From contig DCOH01000031.1 in NCBI GenBank assembly GCA_002322865.1, positions 1 through 14,890 of the forward strand: a stretch of 14,890 nt of DNA, given 5' to 3'. Shown one piece after another: positions 4,646 to 12,081 of the stretch (its first letter is position 1; the number at the start of each line of letters is the position of its first letter). The DNA comes from Sphingobacterium sp. UBA1575 (GTDB lineage: Bacteria; Bacteroidota; Bacteroidia; Sphingobacteriales; Sphingobacteriaceae). The notes below the pieces were generated by a model. It ran no database searches, was not told the origin of the DNA, and was given only the letters and a program-made list of their open reading frames with translations. The position numbers were made by a program, and so were the translations under genes.

Positions 4646-6793
4646 ATGCAGGTAGAGCAATTTAATTATGACAACAAGATTGTCAGAGATTTTGGAATCG
4701 CGACTGTAATCTGGGGAATCATCGGTATGACGGTCGGCCTAATCGCTGCATGTCAGCTGGTATGGCCGGAAGTCAACTTCGGGTTGCAGTTTACAACATT
4801 TGGTCGGATCAGACCATTGCACACCAATGCTGTGATTTTTGCGTTTGTGGGAAATGCAATTTTCATGGGAGCTTATTACTCCATGCAACGGGTGCTGAAA
4901 GCTAGGATGTTTAGCGATATGCTAAGTAAAATCCATTTCTGGGGATGGCAATTGATTATTGTAGCCTCCGCAATTACCCTTCCGCTAGGTCTGACCACTT
5001 CGCATGAATATGCGGAAATGGAATGGCCGATCGATTTAGCCATTACCATTATCTGGGTGGTTTTTGGTGTTAACATGTTCGGTACGATTATTAAACGTAG
5101 AGAACGCCATATGTATGTAGCCGTTTGGTTCTACATTGCCACGTTTGTAACCGTTGCTGTACTGCATATTGTGAACTCCGTTCAGTTACCTATTTCGATG
5201 TGGAAGAGTTATTACGTTTATGCAGGTGTTCAGGATGCCTTGGTACAGTGGTGGTATGGCCACAATGCGGTTGCATTCTTCTTGACTACCCCATTCTTAG
5301 GAATGATGTACTACTTCTTACCTAAGATGGCTAACCGTCCTGTTTATTCTTATAAATTAAGTATCCTTCACTTTTGGTCGTTAATCTTTATCTATATCTG
5401 GGCAGGTCCTCACCACTTGTTATATACCTCGCTACCGAGCTGGGTACAATCTTTAGGTGTGGTGTTCTCGATCATGTTGATCGCTCCAAGTTGGGGAGGT
5501 ATGATCAACGGTCTATTGACCCTTCGTGGCGCATGGGATAAAGTTCGTACAGAACCTACATTGAAATTTATGGTAGTCGCATTGACCTGTTACGGTATGG
5601 CTACTTTTGAAGGACCGATGTTATCCCTAAAACAAGTAAATGCGATTGCGCACTTTACCGACTGGATCGTTGCCCACGTTCACGTAGGTGCTTTAGGCTG
5701 GAACGGTTTCATGACCTTCGCTATTTTATATTGGTTGATCCCAAGAATCTATAGAACACAGTTGTATTCTAAGAAATTGGCGAATACCCACTTCTGGATT
5801 GGTACATTAGGAATCCTTTTCTACGCTATTCCAATGTATTGGGCAGCTGTTGTACAAGGGTTGATGTGGAAAGACTTTACACCAGAAGGTGTATTGAAAT
5901 ACCCTAACTTCTTGGCAACTACTTTAGAGATCCTTCCAATGCACATGATGCGTGCGGTAGGTGGTTTATTGTACCTATCTGGAGTAATCCTGATGACCTA
6001 CAACTTGATAAAAACCATTAAAACAGGAACGCTATTGGCTGATGAGCCTGCTGAAGCGCCTGCTTTGGAGCCAGTAGTGGTAACAGAAAGAGCACAACAC
6101 CGTCGTTTAGAGCGTAAGCCACTTTTATTCATGGTGTTATCCTTGATCGCTATTTTGATCGGTGGTTTGGTAGAGATGATCCCAACGTTTACTGTCAGCA
6201 GTAATATTCCAAAGATCGAATCGGTTAAACCGTATACCGCCCTGGAATTGACCGGAAGGGATCTGTATATCCGTGAGGGATGTGTTAACTGTCACTCGCA
6301 AACTATCCGCCCATTCCGTTCGGAAACCGCTCGTTACGGCGAGTATTCCAAAGCAGGGGAGTTCATTTACGATATGCCATTCCTTTGGGGATCGAAACGT
6401 ACTGGACCAGATTTGCACCGTATCGGTGGCAAGTATCCACATAAATGGCATTACGACCACATGTTGGATCCGACCATCACATCACCGGGAAGTATCATGC
6501 CTCCATACCCTTGGTTGATCGATCAGGAGATCAGTTATAAATACTTAACTGCGAAAATGAAAGCCATGAGAAACTTAGGAGTTCCGTATAGTGATGACGA
6601 GGTGATCAACGCTGTTGAGCATGCGCAGGCACAGGCAGCAGCCATTACGAAAGACCTTGCGGCCAACCAGGTACAAGTGGAGCCTAGCAAGGAAATCGTA
6701 GCCATGATCGCTTACCTACAACGTTTAGGTACGGATATTAAAGCTGCTCCAGCGAAAAAAGAGGAAGCAGCAGCATCAAATGGTTCTAATTAA
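4646..6793 (+). CDS. ccoNO: Fused cbb3 cytochrome c oxidase subunit I/II (CcoN-CcoO)
   Basis: A 715-residue inner-membrane protein combining the catalytic oxygen-reducing subunit and the first cytochrome c subunit. The CcoN part (about 1-460) has twelve likely membrane segments and all expected ligands: His59 and His346 for low-spin heme b, His344 for heme b3, His206, His256 and His257 for CuB, and Tyr250 at the place of the cross-linked tyrosine. Glu322 in FEGPMLSLKQ is the conserved proton-path or Ca-site residue. A charged linker of about 30 residues follows. A single membrane anchor (about 491-512) then leads to the CcoO domain, with heme c motif CVNCH (546-550) and axial Met618 in SIMPPYPWL. 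The C-terminal tail is rich in Ala, Lys and Glu. Nothing suggests a frameshift: one frame runs through. It is the first gene of the operon. Confidence 0.97.
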   Translation: MQVEQFNYDNKIVRDFGIATVIWGIIGMTVGLIAACQLVWPEVNFGLQFTTFGRIRPLHTNAVIFAFVGNAIFMGAYYSMQRVLKARMFSDMLSKIHFWGWQLIIVASAITLPLGLTTSHEYAEMEWPIDLAITIIWVVFGVNMFGTIIKRRERHMYVAVWFYIATFVTVAVLHIVNSVQLPISMWKSYYVYAGVQDALVQWWYGHNAVAFFLTTPFLGMMYYFLPKMANRPVYSYKLSILHFWSLIFIYIWAGPHHLLYTSLPSWVQSLGVVFSIMLIAPSWGGMINGLLTLRGAWDKVRTEPTLKFMVVALTCYGMATFEGPMLSLKQVNAIAHFTDWIVAHVHVGALGWNGFMTFAILYWLIPRIYRTQLYSKKLANTHFWIGTLGILFYAIPMYWAAVVQGLMWKDFTPEGVLKYPNFLATTLEILPMHMMRAVGGLLYLSGVILMTYNLIKTIKTGTLLADEPAEAPALEPVVVTERAQHRRLERKPLLFMVLSLIAILIGGLVEMIPTFTVSSNIPKIESVKPYTALELTGRDLYIREGCVNCHSQTIRPFRSETARYGEYSKAGEFIYDMPFLWGSKRTGPDLHRIGGKYPHKWHYDHMLDPTITSPGSIMPPYPWLIDQEISYKYLTAKMKAMRNLGVPYSDDEVINAVEHAQAQAAAITKDLAANQVQVEPSKEIVAMIAYLQRLGTDIKAAPAKKEEAAASNGSN

Positions 6794-6815
6794 TGATTAT
6801 TAAAAATTAAAAGCT

Positions 6816-7007
6816 ATGTGGAAGCAAATTACTGACTTACATGGGGACGAGATTTATATGATAATCTCCTTGTTGATCTTCTTAACATTCTTCATTGCGG
6901 TTTCGATCATGTTGATCCGGATGAAAAAGAGCTTTGTTGATTACATGAAAGAACTACCGTTTGAGGAGTCTGAAAATGAATTGAAGAACTTACCTGAATC
7001 GAAATAA
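6816..7007 (+). CDS. ccoQ: CcoQ-like small subunit of the cbb3 oxidase
   Basis: A 63-residue protein with one membrane segment at about residues 13-36, followed by a basic RMKKSF and then an acidic, cytoplasmic tail (ELPFEESENELKNLPE). In other bacteria CcoQ stabilises the link between CcoP and the core complex. Sequence conservation in this family is low, so the call rests on size, topology and the position between ccoNO (22-base gap) and ccoP (2-base gap). Confidence 0.8.
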   Translation: MWKQITDLHGDEIYMIISLLIFLTFFIAVSIMLIRMKKSFVDYMKELPFEESENELKNLPESK

Positions 7008-7009
7008 TT

Positions 7010-7918
7010 ATGAATTTTATAGTATTATTGGCAGACGCGGCACCCTCAACTGATATGACATTGGGGACCGGGAATATGTACAACGATATCTTTTACTTGG
7101 TTGTGTTCCTGGTGTTGTTAGCTGTTTTGATAGCGGCCATCGCCATCAATCGTGCCTTACGTTCCATGCTGAAGGTGACCATGCCGGAGGTGGTAAAAGA
7201 GGAAACTCGTTTAGCGGCTGAAAGAAAGGCAGCACGCAAGAATTACTGGCGTGGCGCTTGGAACTATTTCATGGGGCTAAAACCTATGGAACAAGAAAAA
7301 GAATTGGTTATCGATCATGAATACGATGGTATCCAAGAATTGAATAACCCTATTCCGGTTTGGTTCAACGCCTTGTTCTATTCTACTTGTTTATTTGCTG
7401 TGGTCTATTTATTGGTCTACCAGGTCTTTGGGATCGGTTTGAACCAGGACCAGGAGTATGAGCAGGAAATGGCAAAAGCGGAGACAGAGAAACAGGCATT
7501 CCTTGCCCAATCAGCCAATCTTTTTGATGAGAATTCCATCACCATCGATGAAACAGGGATGTTAGCAGCTAATGGTAAAGCGATCTTTGCCACCAACTGT
7601 GTTGCCTGTCATGGTGGCGCTGGTGAAGGCGGAATCGGTCCTAACCTTGCTGACCGTTTCTGGCTGCACGGCGGAGAAATCAAAGACATCTTTAAGACCG
7701 TGAAATACGGTGTGCCTGATAAGGGTATGGTGCCTTGGGAACAAACATTGACCCCAGCACAGATTGCAGAGGTAAGTAATTACATCATTACTTTAAGGGA
7801 TACCAAACCTGCCAATCCAAAAGGAGCGGAAGGTCCTGAAGTAGTGAAGTATGAAAGTGAAGGAGGGTCTGCTTCCGAAGAAGCAGCAGCGACTGATAGT
7901 ACAGCCACTGCAAATTAA
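7010..7918 (+). CDS. ccoP: cbb3 oxidase cytochrome c subunit CcoP, single heme
   Basis: A 302-residue membrane-anchored cytochrome c that passes electrons to the CcoNO core. It has two membrane segments: about 26-48, and about 116-139 in the FixP N-terminal domain that follows the DHEYDGIQELNNPIPVWF signature. One class I cytochrome c domain (about 183-265) carries CVACH (197-201) and the probable axial Met240 in KGMVPW. The classical proteobacterial CcoP has two CxxCH motifs; only one exists here, although the length is similar, because an extra N-terminal membrane segment and a charged loop (60-100) replace the second domain. The C-terminal 35 residues are low-complexity, rich in Ser, Ala and Glu. 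The start is 2 bases after the ccoQ stop codon, so translation is likely coupled. Confidence 0.93.
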   Translation: MNFIVLLADAAPSTDMTLGTGNMYNDIFYLVVFLVLLAVLIAAIAINRALRSMLKVTMPEVVKEETRLAAERKAARKNYWRGAWNYFMGLKPMEQEKELVIDHEYDGIQELNNPIPVWFNALFYSTCLFAVVYLLVYQVFGIGLNQDQEYEQEMAKAETEKQAFLAQSANLFDENSITIDETGMLAANGKAIFATNCVACHGGAGEGGIGPNLADRFWLHGGEIKDIFKTVKYGVPDKGMVPWEQTLTPAQIAEVSNYIITLRDTKPANPKGAEGPEVVKYESEGGSASEEAAATDSTATAN

Positions 7919-7944
7919 TCAAACAAATTTGTATCAATAGTATC

Positions 7945-9342
7945 ATGGGAATAGTAGTAAGTGAAGCCGGAAAACCAAATCAACCTGAAAAATCGAAAAG
8001 ACAATGGATCTACGCCAAGAAGCCTGGCGGTAAGCTCTATAACTATCGACAGGTGGTCGGGTATGGCTTACTACTATTCTTTTTCCTAGGGCCCATCATT
8101 AAAATAAATGGAAATCCTTTCTTGATGTTCAACATCGTAGAAAGGAAATTCTCCATATTTGGGAACCTATTCTATCCACAGGATTTCCATATCTTCCTGT
8201 TCGGGATGCTCATCGTGATGGTGTGCATCGTGCTGTTCACGGCCGTGTATGGCCGAGTCTGGTGTGGATGGACCTGTCCGCAGACCATTTTTATGGAACT
8301 GATCTTCCGACGGATTGAATACCTCATCGAAGGAGACTGGACACAACAAAAGAAATTGAATGAAGGACCAGATACCGATGCGAAAGCCTGGAAAAAAGTG
8401 CTCAAACATAGTATCTTTCTGCTGATTTCCTTTGCCATTTCCAATCTGTTCCTCGCCTACATCATCGGAGCTGATGCCTTATACAAAATAGCAACCGATC
8501 CTATCGATCAACATATCGTGGGTTTCCTATCCATCATTGTCTTTACCTTGGTGTTTTACTTCGTCTTTGCCTATGTAAGGGAAATCGTCTGTACACGGAT
8601 TTGTCCTTACGGAAGATTACAAGGTGTTCTTTTGGATGATAATTCGGTAACTGTTGCCTACAATACGGCAAGGGGGGAACCAAGAGGTAAAATCAAAAAA
8701 GGGGATGATACCCCGAAAGGCGATTGTATTGATTGTCATTTGTGTGTGCATGTTTGTCCGACGGGGATTGACATCCGCAAAGGCCCGCAGCTGGAATGTG
8801 TTTCCTGTACGGCATGTATCGATGCCTGTGATGCAGTAATGGATAAGATCGATAAACCTAGAAGGTTGATCGGATTTTATACCCTGGCACAGGCAGAAGG
8901 AAAGGAAAGCATAGCAGAAAGCAAAAAGAAAAACACGCGTACTTGGGTTTATACATTGATTTTGCTGGTATTAATGGGTATCTTCGGATTTATGATTTTC
9001 AGCCGTTCGGATGTGGATGGTAGGCTTTTGCGCGCAAAAGGTAGTACCTATCAATTGAAGGACGATGGAACCGTATCTAACCTGTATACCTTAGAAGTAT
9101 TGAACAAGACGAGTAAGGATATTGATTTCGAGCTGGTAAGTCCTGATCCTGGTGTAAGGATCCAGATCGTGAATCCTATTTCGCATTTGGCGAAAGAAGG
9201 AAGCGCAAAATTAAGTCTTTTCCTGATCAGGGATCAGAAAGATATCAAGACTTATAAATCTGATATTAAAGTGGATATTAAAGCGGGAGATAAGGTGATA
9301 GACCAAATGGAAACCACCTTTATTGCTCCGCCAAAAAAATAA
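7945..9342 (+). CDS. ccoG: cbb3 oxidase assembly protein CcoG (FixG/RdxA family)
   Basis: A 465-residue membrane ferredoxin-like protein needed for cbb3 maturation, in other bacteria proposed to reduce Cu(II) to Cu(I) for the CuB site. Five membrane segments are seen (about 38-58, 84-104, 155-176, 192-212 and 334-353). The membrane-side cysteine pairs are CGWTC (107-111) and CTRIC (216-220). Two 4Fe-4S motifs follow: Cys261, 264, 267 with Cys271, and Cys285, 288, 291 with Cys295, each CxxCxxCxxxC. The second cluster motif is followed by DA instead of the usual Pro. The last 110 residues form the Ig-like FixG C-terminal domain, expected in the periplasm. It is co-transcribed with ccoP (26-base gap) and ccoH (5-base gap). 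Confidence 0.95.
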   Translation: MGIVVSEAGKPNQPEKSKRQWIYAKKPGGKLYNYRQVVGYGLLLFFFLGPIIKINGNPFLMFNIVERKFSIFGNLFYPQDFHIFLFGMLIVMVCIVLFTAVYGRVWCGWTCPQTIFMELIFRRIEYLIEGDWTQQKKLNEGPDTDAKAWKKVLKHSIFLLISFAISNLFLAYIIGADALYKIATDPIDQHIVGFLSIIVFTLVFYFVFAYVREIVCTRICPYGRLQGVLLDDNSVTVAYNTARGEPRGKIKKGDDTPKGDCIDCHLCVHVCPTGIDIRKGPQLECVSCTACIDACDAVMDKIDKPRRLIGFYTLAQAEGKESIAESKKKNTRTWVYTLILLVLMGIFGFMIFSRSDVDGRLLRAKGSTYQLKDDGTVSNLYTLEVLNKTSKDIDFELVSPDPGVRIQIVNPISHLAKEGSAKLSLFLIRDQKDIKTYKSDIKVDIKAGDKVIDQMETTFIAPPKK

Positions 9343-9347
9343 ATAAA

Positions 9348-9773
9348 ATGAACTGGGGTTATAAAATAGTTTTTGGATTAGGAGCCTTTATGCTTTTCAT
9401 AGTTGGCGCAGGTGTGTATATGGTCAGTCATGATTCCGATTCGTTGGTAGATCCTGATTATTATGAAAAGGGATTAAATTATGATGATACCTATCATAAA
9501 AAAGAAAACCTGCTGAATCACGAGGCGAAGCCTAACCTGCAGGTGACGAAGGATACTTTGACCATCACGTTTGTGGCAGTAGGAAATAAGGGTAATCTAA
9601 ATTTCAAGCGCCCAGATAATGGAAAACTTGACAAAACCCTTCCTTTTGCTACCCAGACCAACCAGTTCAAATTGCCTTTATCGAGTTTTGAGAAAGGAAA
9701 TTGGAATGTAGAAATCGATTGGAAGAATGGTGACCTAGATTACCTTTCTGACCAAGCACTTTTTATACAGTAA
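9348..9773 (+). CDS. ccoH: cbb3 assembly protein CcoH (FixH family)
   Basis: A 141-residue protein with one N-terminal membrane segment (about 5-26) and a periplasmic beta-rich domain. The family signature after the anchor, DPDYYEKGLNYDDTYHKKEN, matches FixH/CcoH proteins, which associate with the oxidase during assembly and help its stability. The 5-base gap from ccoG and 4-base gap to the next gene place it firmly in the operon. Confidence 0.88.
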   Translation: MNWGYKIVFGLGAFMLFIVGAGVYMVSHDSDSLVDPDYYEKGLNYDDTYHKKENLLNHEAKPNLQVTKDTLTITFVAVGNKGNLNFKRPDNGKLDKTLPFATQTNQFKLPLSSFEKGNWNVEIDWKNGDLDYLSDQALFIQ

Positions 9774-9777
9774 CAAG

Positions 9778-10473
9778 ATGACCTATCACTATCTAGCGTT
9801 TTTTATGGGGCTGCTTGGTAGTATCCATTGTGCCGTGATGTGCGGGCCATTATTATTGGCTGTTCAGGCTGGGCAACAGGTTTCCTGGAAAACGACCTTC
9901 AACAAACTGCTGTACCAATTAGGTCGTATTCTTACCTATGGGCTTTTGGGATTGTTTTTGGGGCTGATCGGGAATGTGGCAGCCGTTCAAGGTTGGCAAC
10001 AGATTTTTAGTTTGGTCACTGGTCTGGTCTTGTTCGGCATAGGTCTGTTTTATATGTTCGGAAGATCATCCAGCCAATTGGCAGCCTTCCAGACAAAGGC
10101 CATTCAACCATTTGCCAAATTTATGGGCAAATGGCTTTATCGTCCCGGTGGGAGTTTTGTTGCCGGCGTATTAAATGGTGTGCTACCTTGTGGGATGGTC
10201 TATATGGCCCTGGCATCAGCCGTGAATGCCGATTCCATGCTCAATAGTTTTCTCTTTATGATCCTGTTCGGTTTAGGTACATTGCCCTTACTTTTACTTT
10301 TTTCCTTCGCAGGTAATTTTCCGAGACGGATTTTTAAGAAGGGATTTGGTTCGGTACTGCCGGTGCTTTTCCTACTGATGGGGCTGTGGTTTATCCTTCG
10401 CGGGGCCAACTTGGATATCCCATATCTGAGCCCTTTGTTGCATGTGGATGGTGCGCTGAACTGCGTCATGTAA
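9778..10473 (+). CDS. SafE/DsbD_2-like membrane protein, possible metal transporter for oxidase assembly
   Basis: A 231-residue polytopic membrane protein with about six segments, of the family annotated as sulfite exporter TauE/SafE or DsbD-like. Key residues are in the first and fourth helices: HCAVMCGP (His17, Cys18, Cys22) and LPCGM (Cys138). Paired Cys at these places resemble the electron-carrying or metal-binding cysteines of DsbD/CcdA-type proteins. The C-terminus adds His222 and Cys229. In Bacteroidota a gene of this type often ends cbb3 operons, so a role in copper delivery or redox maturation is more plausible than sulfite export; this is an inference. It starts 4 bases after ccoH and is the last clear operon gene. 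Confidence 0.8.
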   Translation: MTYHYLAFFMGLLGSIHCAVMCGPLLLAVQAGQQVSWKTTFNKLLYQLGRILTYGLLGLFLGLIGNVAAVQGWQQIFSLVTGLVLFGIGLFYMFGRSSSQLAAFQTKAIQPFAKFMGKWLYRPGGSFVAGVLNGVLPCGMVYMALASAVNADSMLNSFLFMILFGLGTLPLLLLFSFAGNFPRRIFKKGFGSVLPVLFLLMGLWFILRGANLDIPYLSPLLHVDGALNCVM

Positions 10474-10506
10474 AAAATCTATTTTCTTCCTAAACATTTT
10501 CTTTAG

Positions 10507-10513
10507 TATCTTG
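10507..10513 (+). promoter_or_regulatory. Weak candidate -7 element before cls
   Basis: TATCTTG resembles TAnnTTTG with one T missing and lies 16 bases before the cls ATG. There is no terminator after the SafE-like gene and the gap is only 56 bases, so cls may also be read from the oxidase promoter. Confidence 0.25.
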
Positions 10514-10529
10514 TCTTTCATAGACCAAT

Positions 10530-11999
10530 ATGAAGGAACATTTAGACACCGCTATATTATTTTTGGAGCAATGGGGATGGATCCCTATGCTGATCGTTTA
10601 TATAGGGGTAACCGTTACGATTCTGATTGAAAACCGCAATCCCACTAAGACCATCTCCTGGGTGATGGTAATTGTGTTTGTTCCCTTTGTGGGCTTGATC
10701 CTGTATTATCTATTTGGGCAGAAGTTTTCCAAGGTCAAGAAGATGAAGCGGATCAACCAAGAACAGACCTTACGCCTCAAAAAGGAATTCCAACGACTAG
10801 AACCCTTGATGCTTTGGTCGATCCGGAATATCCACGATAAAATAGGTGATCTTTCTCGGGTCTTTTCTTATTTGAAAAATGAGAAGCTCTCGACCCCAAC
10901 TTTGAACAATGAAGTGAAATTATTGGTTAATGGCGAGCAGAAATTCCCTTTGTTCCTTCAATCCTTGGAAGAAGCCAAGCATTCCATTCATATGGAATAT
11001 TACATTTTTGATGTGGATAATATCGGGATGCAGGTGCTGGATATCTTAGAGAAAAAGGCTGGTGAAGGGGTTAAGGTACGGCTGATCGTGGATAGTTTTG
11101 GTTCTCCAAAATTGGTGCGGTACATGCGGAAAAAGAAAGATTCCAAGATTGAGTTTCAACCTTTCCTGCCGGTTACTTTTACTTCCCTGGCGAACAGTAA
11201 TTACCGGAACCACCGGAAAATTGCCGTGATAGATGGGTATACGGCCTATATAGGCGGTATCAATATCTCCGATCGTTATATCAATCCGAATGAATTTGGG
11301 CTCTATTGGCGGGATACTTCTGTAAGGATAAAAGGAAATGCAGCTTCCATGTTCCAGATCAGTTTCTGGAACTCCTGGAACCAGACCGAAGGGGAACCCT
11401 TCAACCTGGAAGATGGCTATTTTAGGGATACCGCTACAGTATCCGAAGAATTAAGTGCTGTTGCACTGGCGTCTAGTGATCCTGGATCTATTGGGCCTTT
11501 CAACATGGAAGCCTTGCTGATCAGTATTGGGGAGGCAAGTGAGCGAATCCAACTCTGTACGCCCTATTATATTCCGACGGAAGAACTGGCAACCGCCCTT
11601 AAAACCGCTGCCGCAGCTGGGGTAGAGGTAGAACTGATGATTCCGGAAAGTGGAGATTCCTGGATTGTGCAGCATGCCTGTTATTCCTTCATCAAGCCTT
11701 TGCTGGAGCGAGGGGTGAAGGTTTATTTTTATAGCAAAGGATTTTTGCATGCCAAAACGGCCATCATCGACGGTAAGATTGCTTATGTTGGAACGGTTAA
11801 TCTCGATTTCCGAAGTTTCTATATCAATTATGAGGTAGCTGCCGTGATCTCCAATAAAGAATTCTGCAAGGAGATGGAGGAGCAGTTTGCCATCGATAAA
11901 TCAAATTCCGTTTTGATCACCTTGAAAGATTGGAAGAAAAGAAAACCTTGGAAACGGGGTATCGATTCCTTATGTCGACTTTTTGCACCCCTGCTCTAG
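10530..11999 (+). CDS. cls: Cardiolipin synthase, two-HKD phospholipase D family
   Basis: A 489-residue inner-membrane enzyme expected to join two phosphatidylglycerol molecules into cardiolipin and glycerol. Two N-terminal membrane segments (about 15-34 and 42-62) form the PLDc_N anchor, with the family block NRNPTKTISWVMVI. Both catalytic HxKxxxxD motifs are intact: His228, Lys230, Asp235 in NHRKIAVIDG, followed by YIGGINISDRY, and His407, Lys409, Asp414 in LHAKTAIIDG, followed by YVGTVNLDFRSF. The length matches bacterial ClsA-type enzymes. The position behind the oxidase operon may be incidental, although cardiolipin is known to associate with respiratory complexes. Confidence 0.95.
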   Translation: MKEHLDTAILFLEQWGWIPMLIVYIGVTVTILIENRNPTKTISWVMVIVFVPFVGLILYYLFGQKFSKVKKMKRINQEQTLRLKKEFQRLEPLMLWSIRNIHDKIGDLSRVFSYLKNEKLSTPTLNNEVKLLVNGEQKFPLFLQSLEEAKHSIHMEYYIFDVDNIGMQVLDILEKKAGEGVKVRLIVDSFGSPKLVRYMRKKKDSKIEFQPFLPVTFTSLANSNYRNHRKIAVIDGYTAYIGGINISDRYINPNEFGLYWRDTSVRIKGNAASMFQISFWNSWNQTEGEPFNLEDGYFRDTATVSEELSAVALASSDPGSIGPFNMEALLISIGEASERIQLCTPYYIPTEELATALKTAAAAGVEVELMIPESGDSWIVQHACYSFIKPLLERGVKVYFYSKGFLHAKTAIIDGKIAYVGTVNLDFRSFYINYEVAAVISNKEFCKEMEEQFAIDKSNSVLITLKDWKKRKPWKRGIDSLCRLFAPLL

Positions 12000-12051
12000 G
12001 GAAAAGCTGTTAAAAATACTTAACTAGCATCCGTCTTCCCCAAAAAATCAA

Positions 12052-12059
12052 TATATTTA
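12052..12059 (+). promoter_or_regulatory. Weak candidate -7 element before the MG2/plug gene
   Basis: TATATTTA matches seven of eight positions of TAnnTTTG and would give a leader of about 15-20 bases before the ATG at 12082. A -33 TTTG is not visible, and the region is AT-rich, so chance is possible. No clear terminator follows cls in this 82-base gap. Confidence 0.3.
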
Positions 12060-12081
12060 GCTTTTTGAAAACGAATTTTAG

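Noticed and set aside
5125..5325. Open frames of 60-110 codons inside ccoNO, ccoP, ccoG and cls on either strand
   Set aside because: They overlap fully with genes of clear identity, lack promoters and recognisable domains, and follow the codon structure of the real frame.
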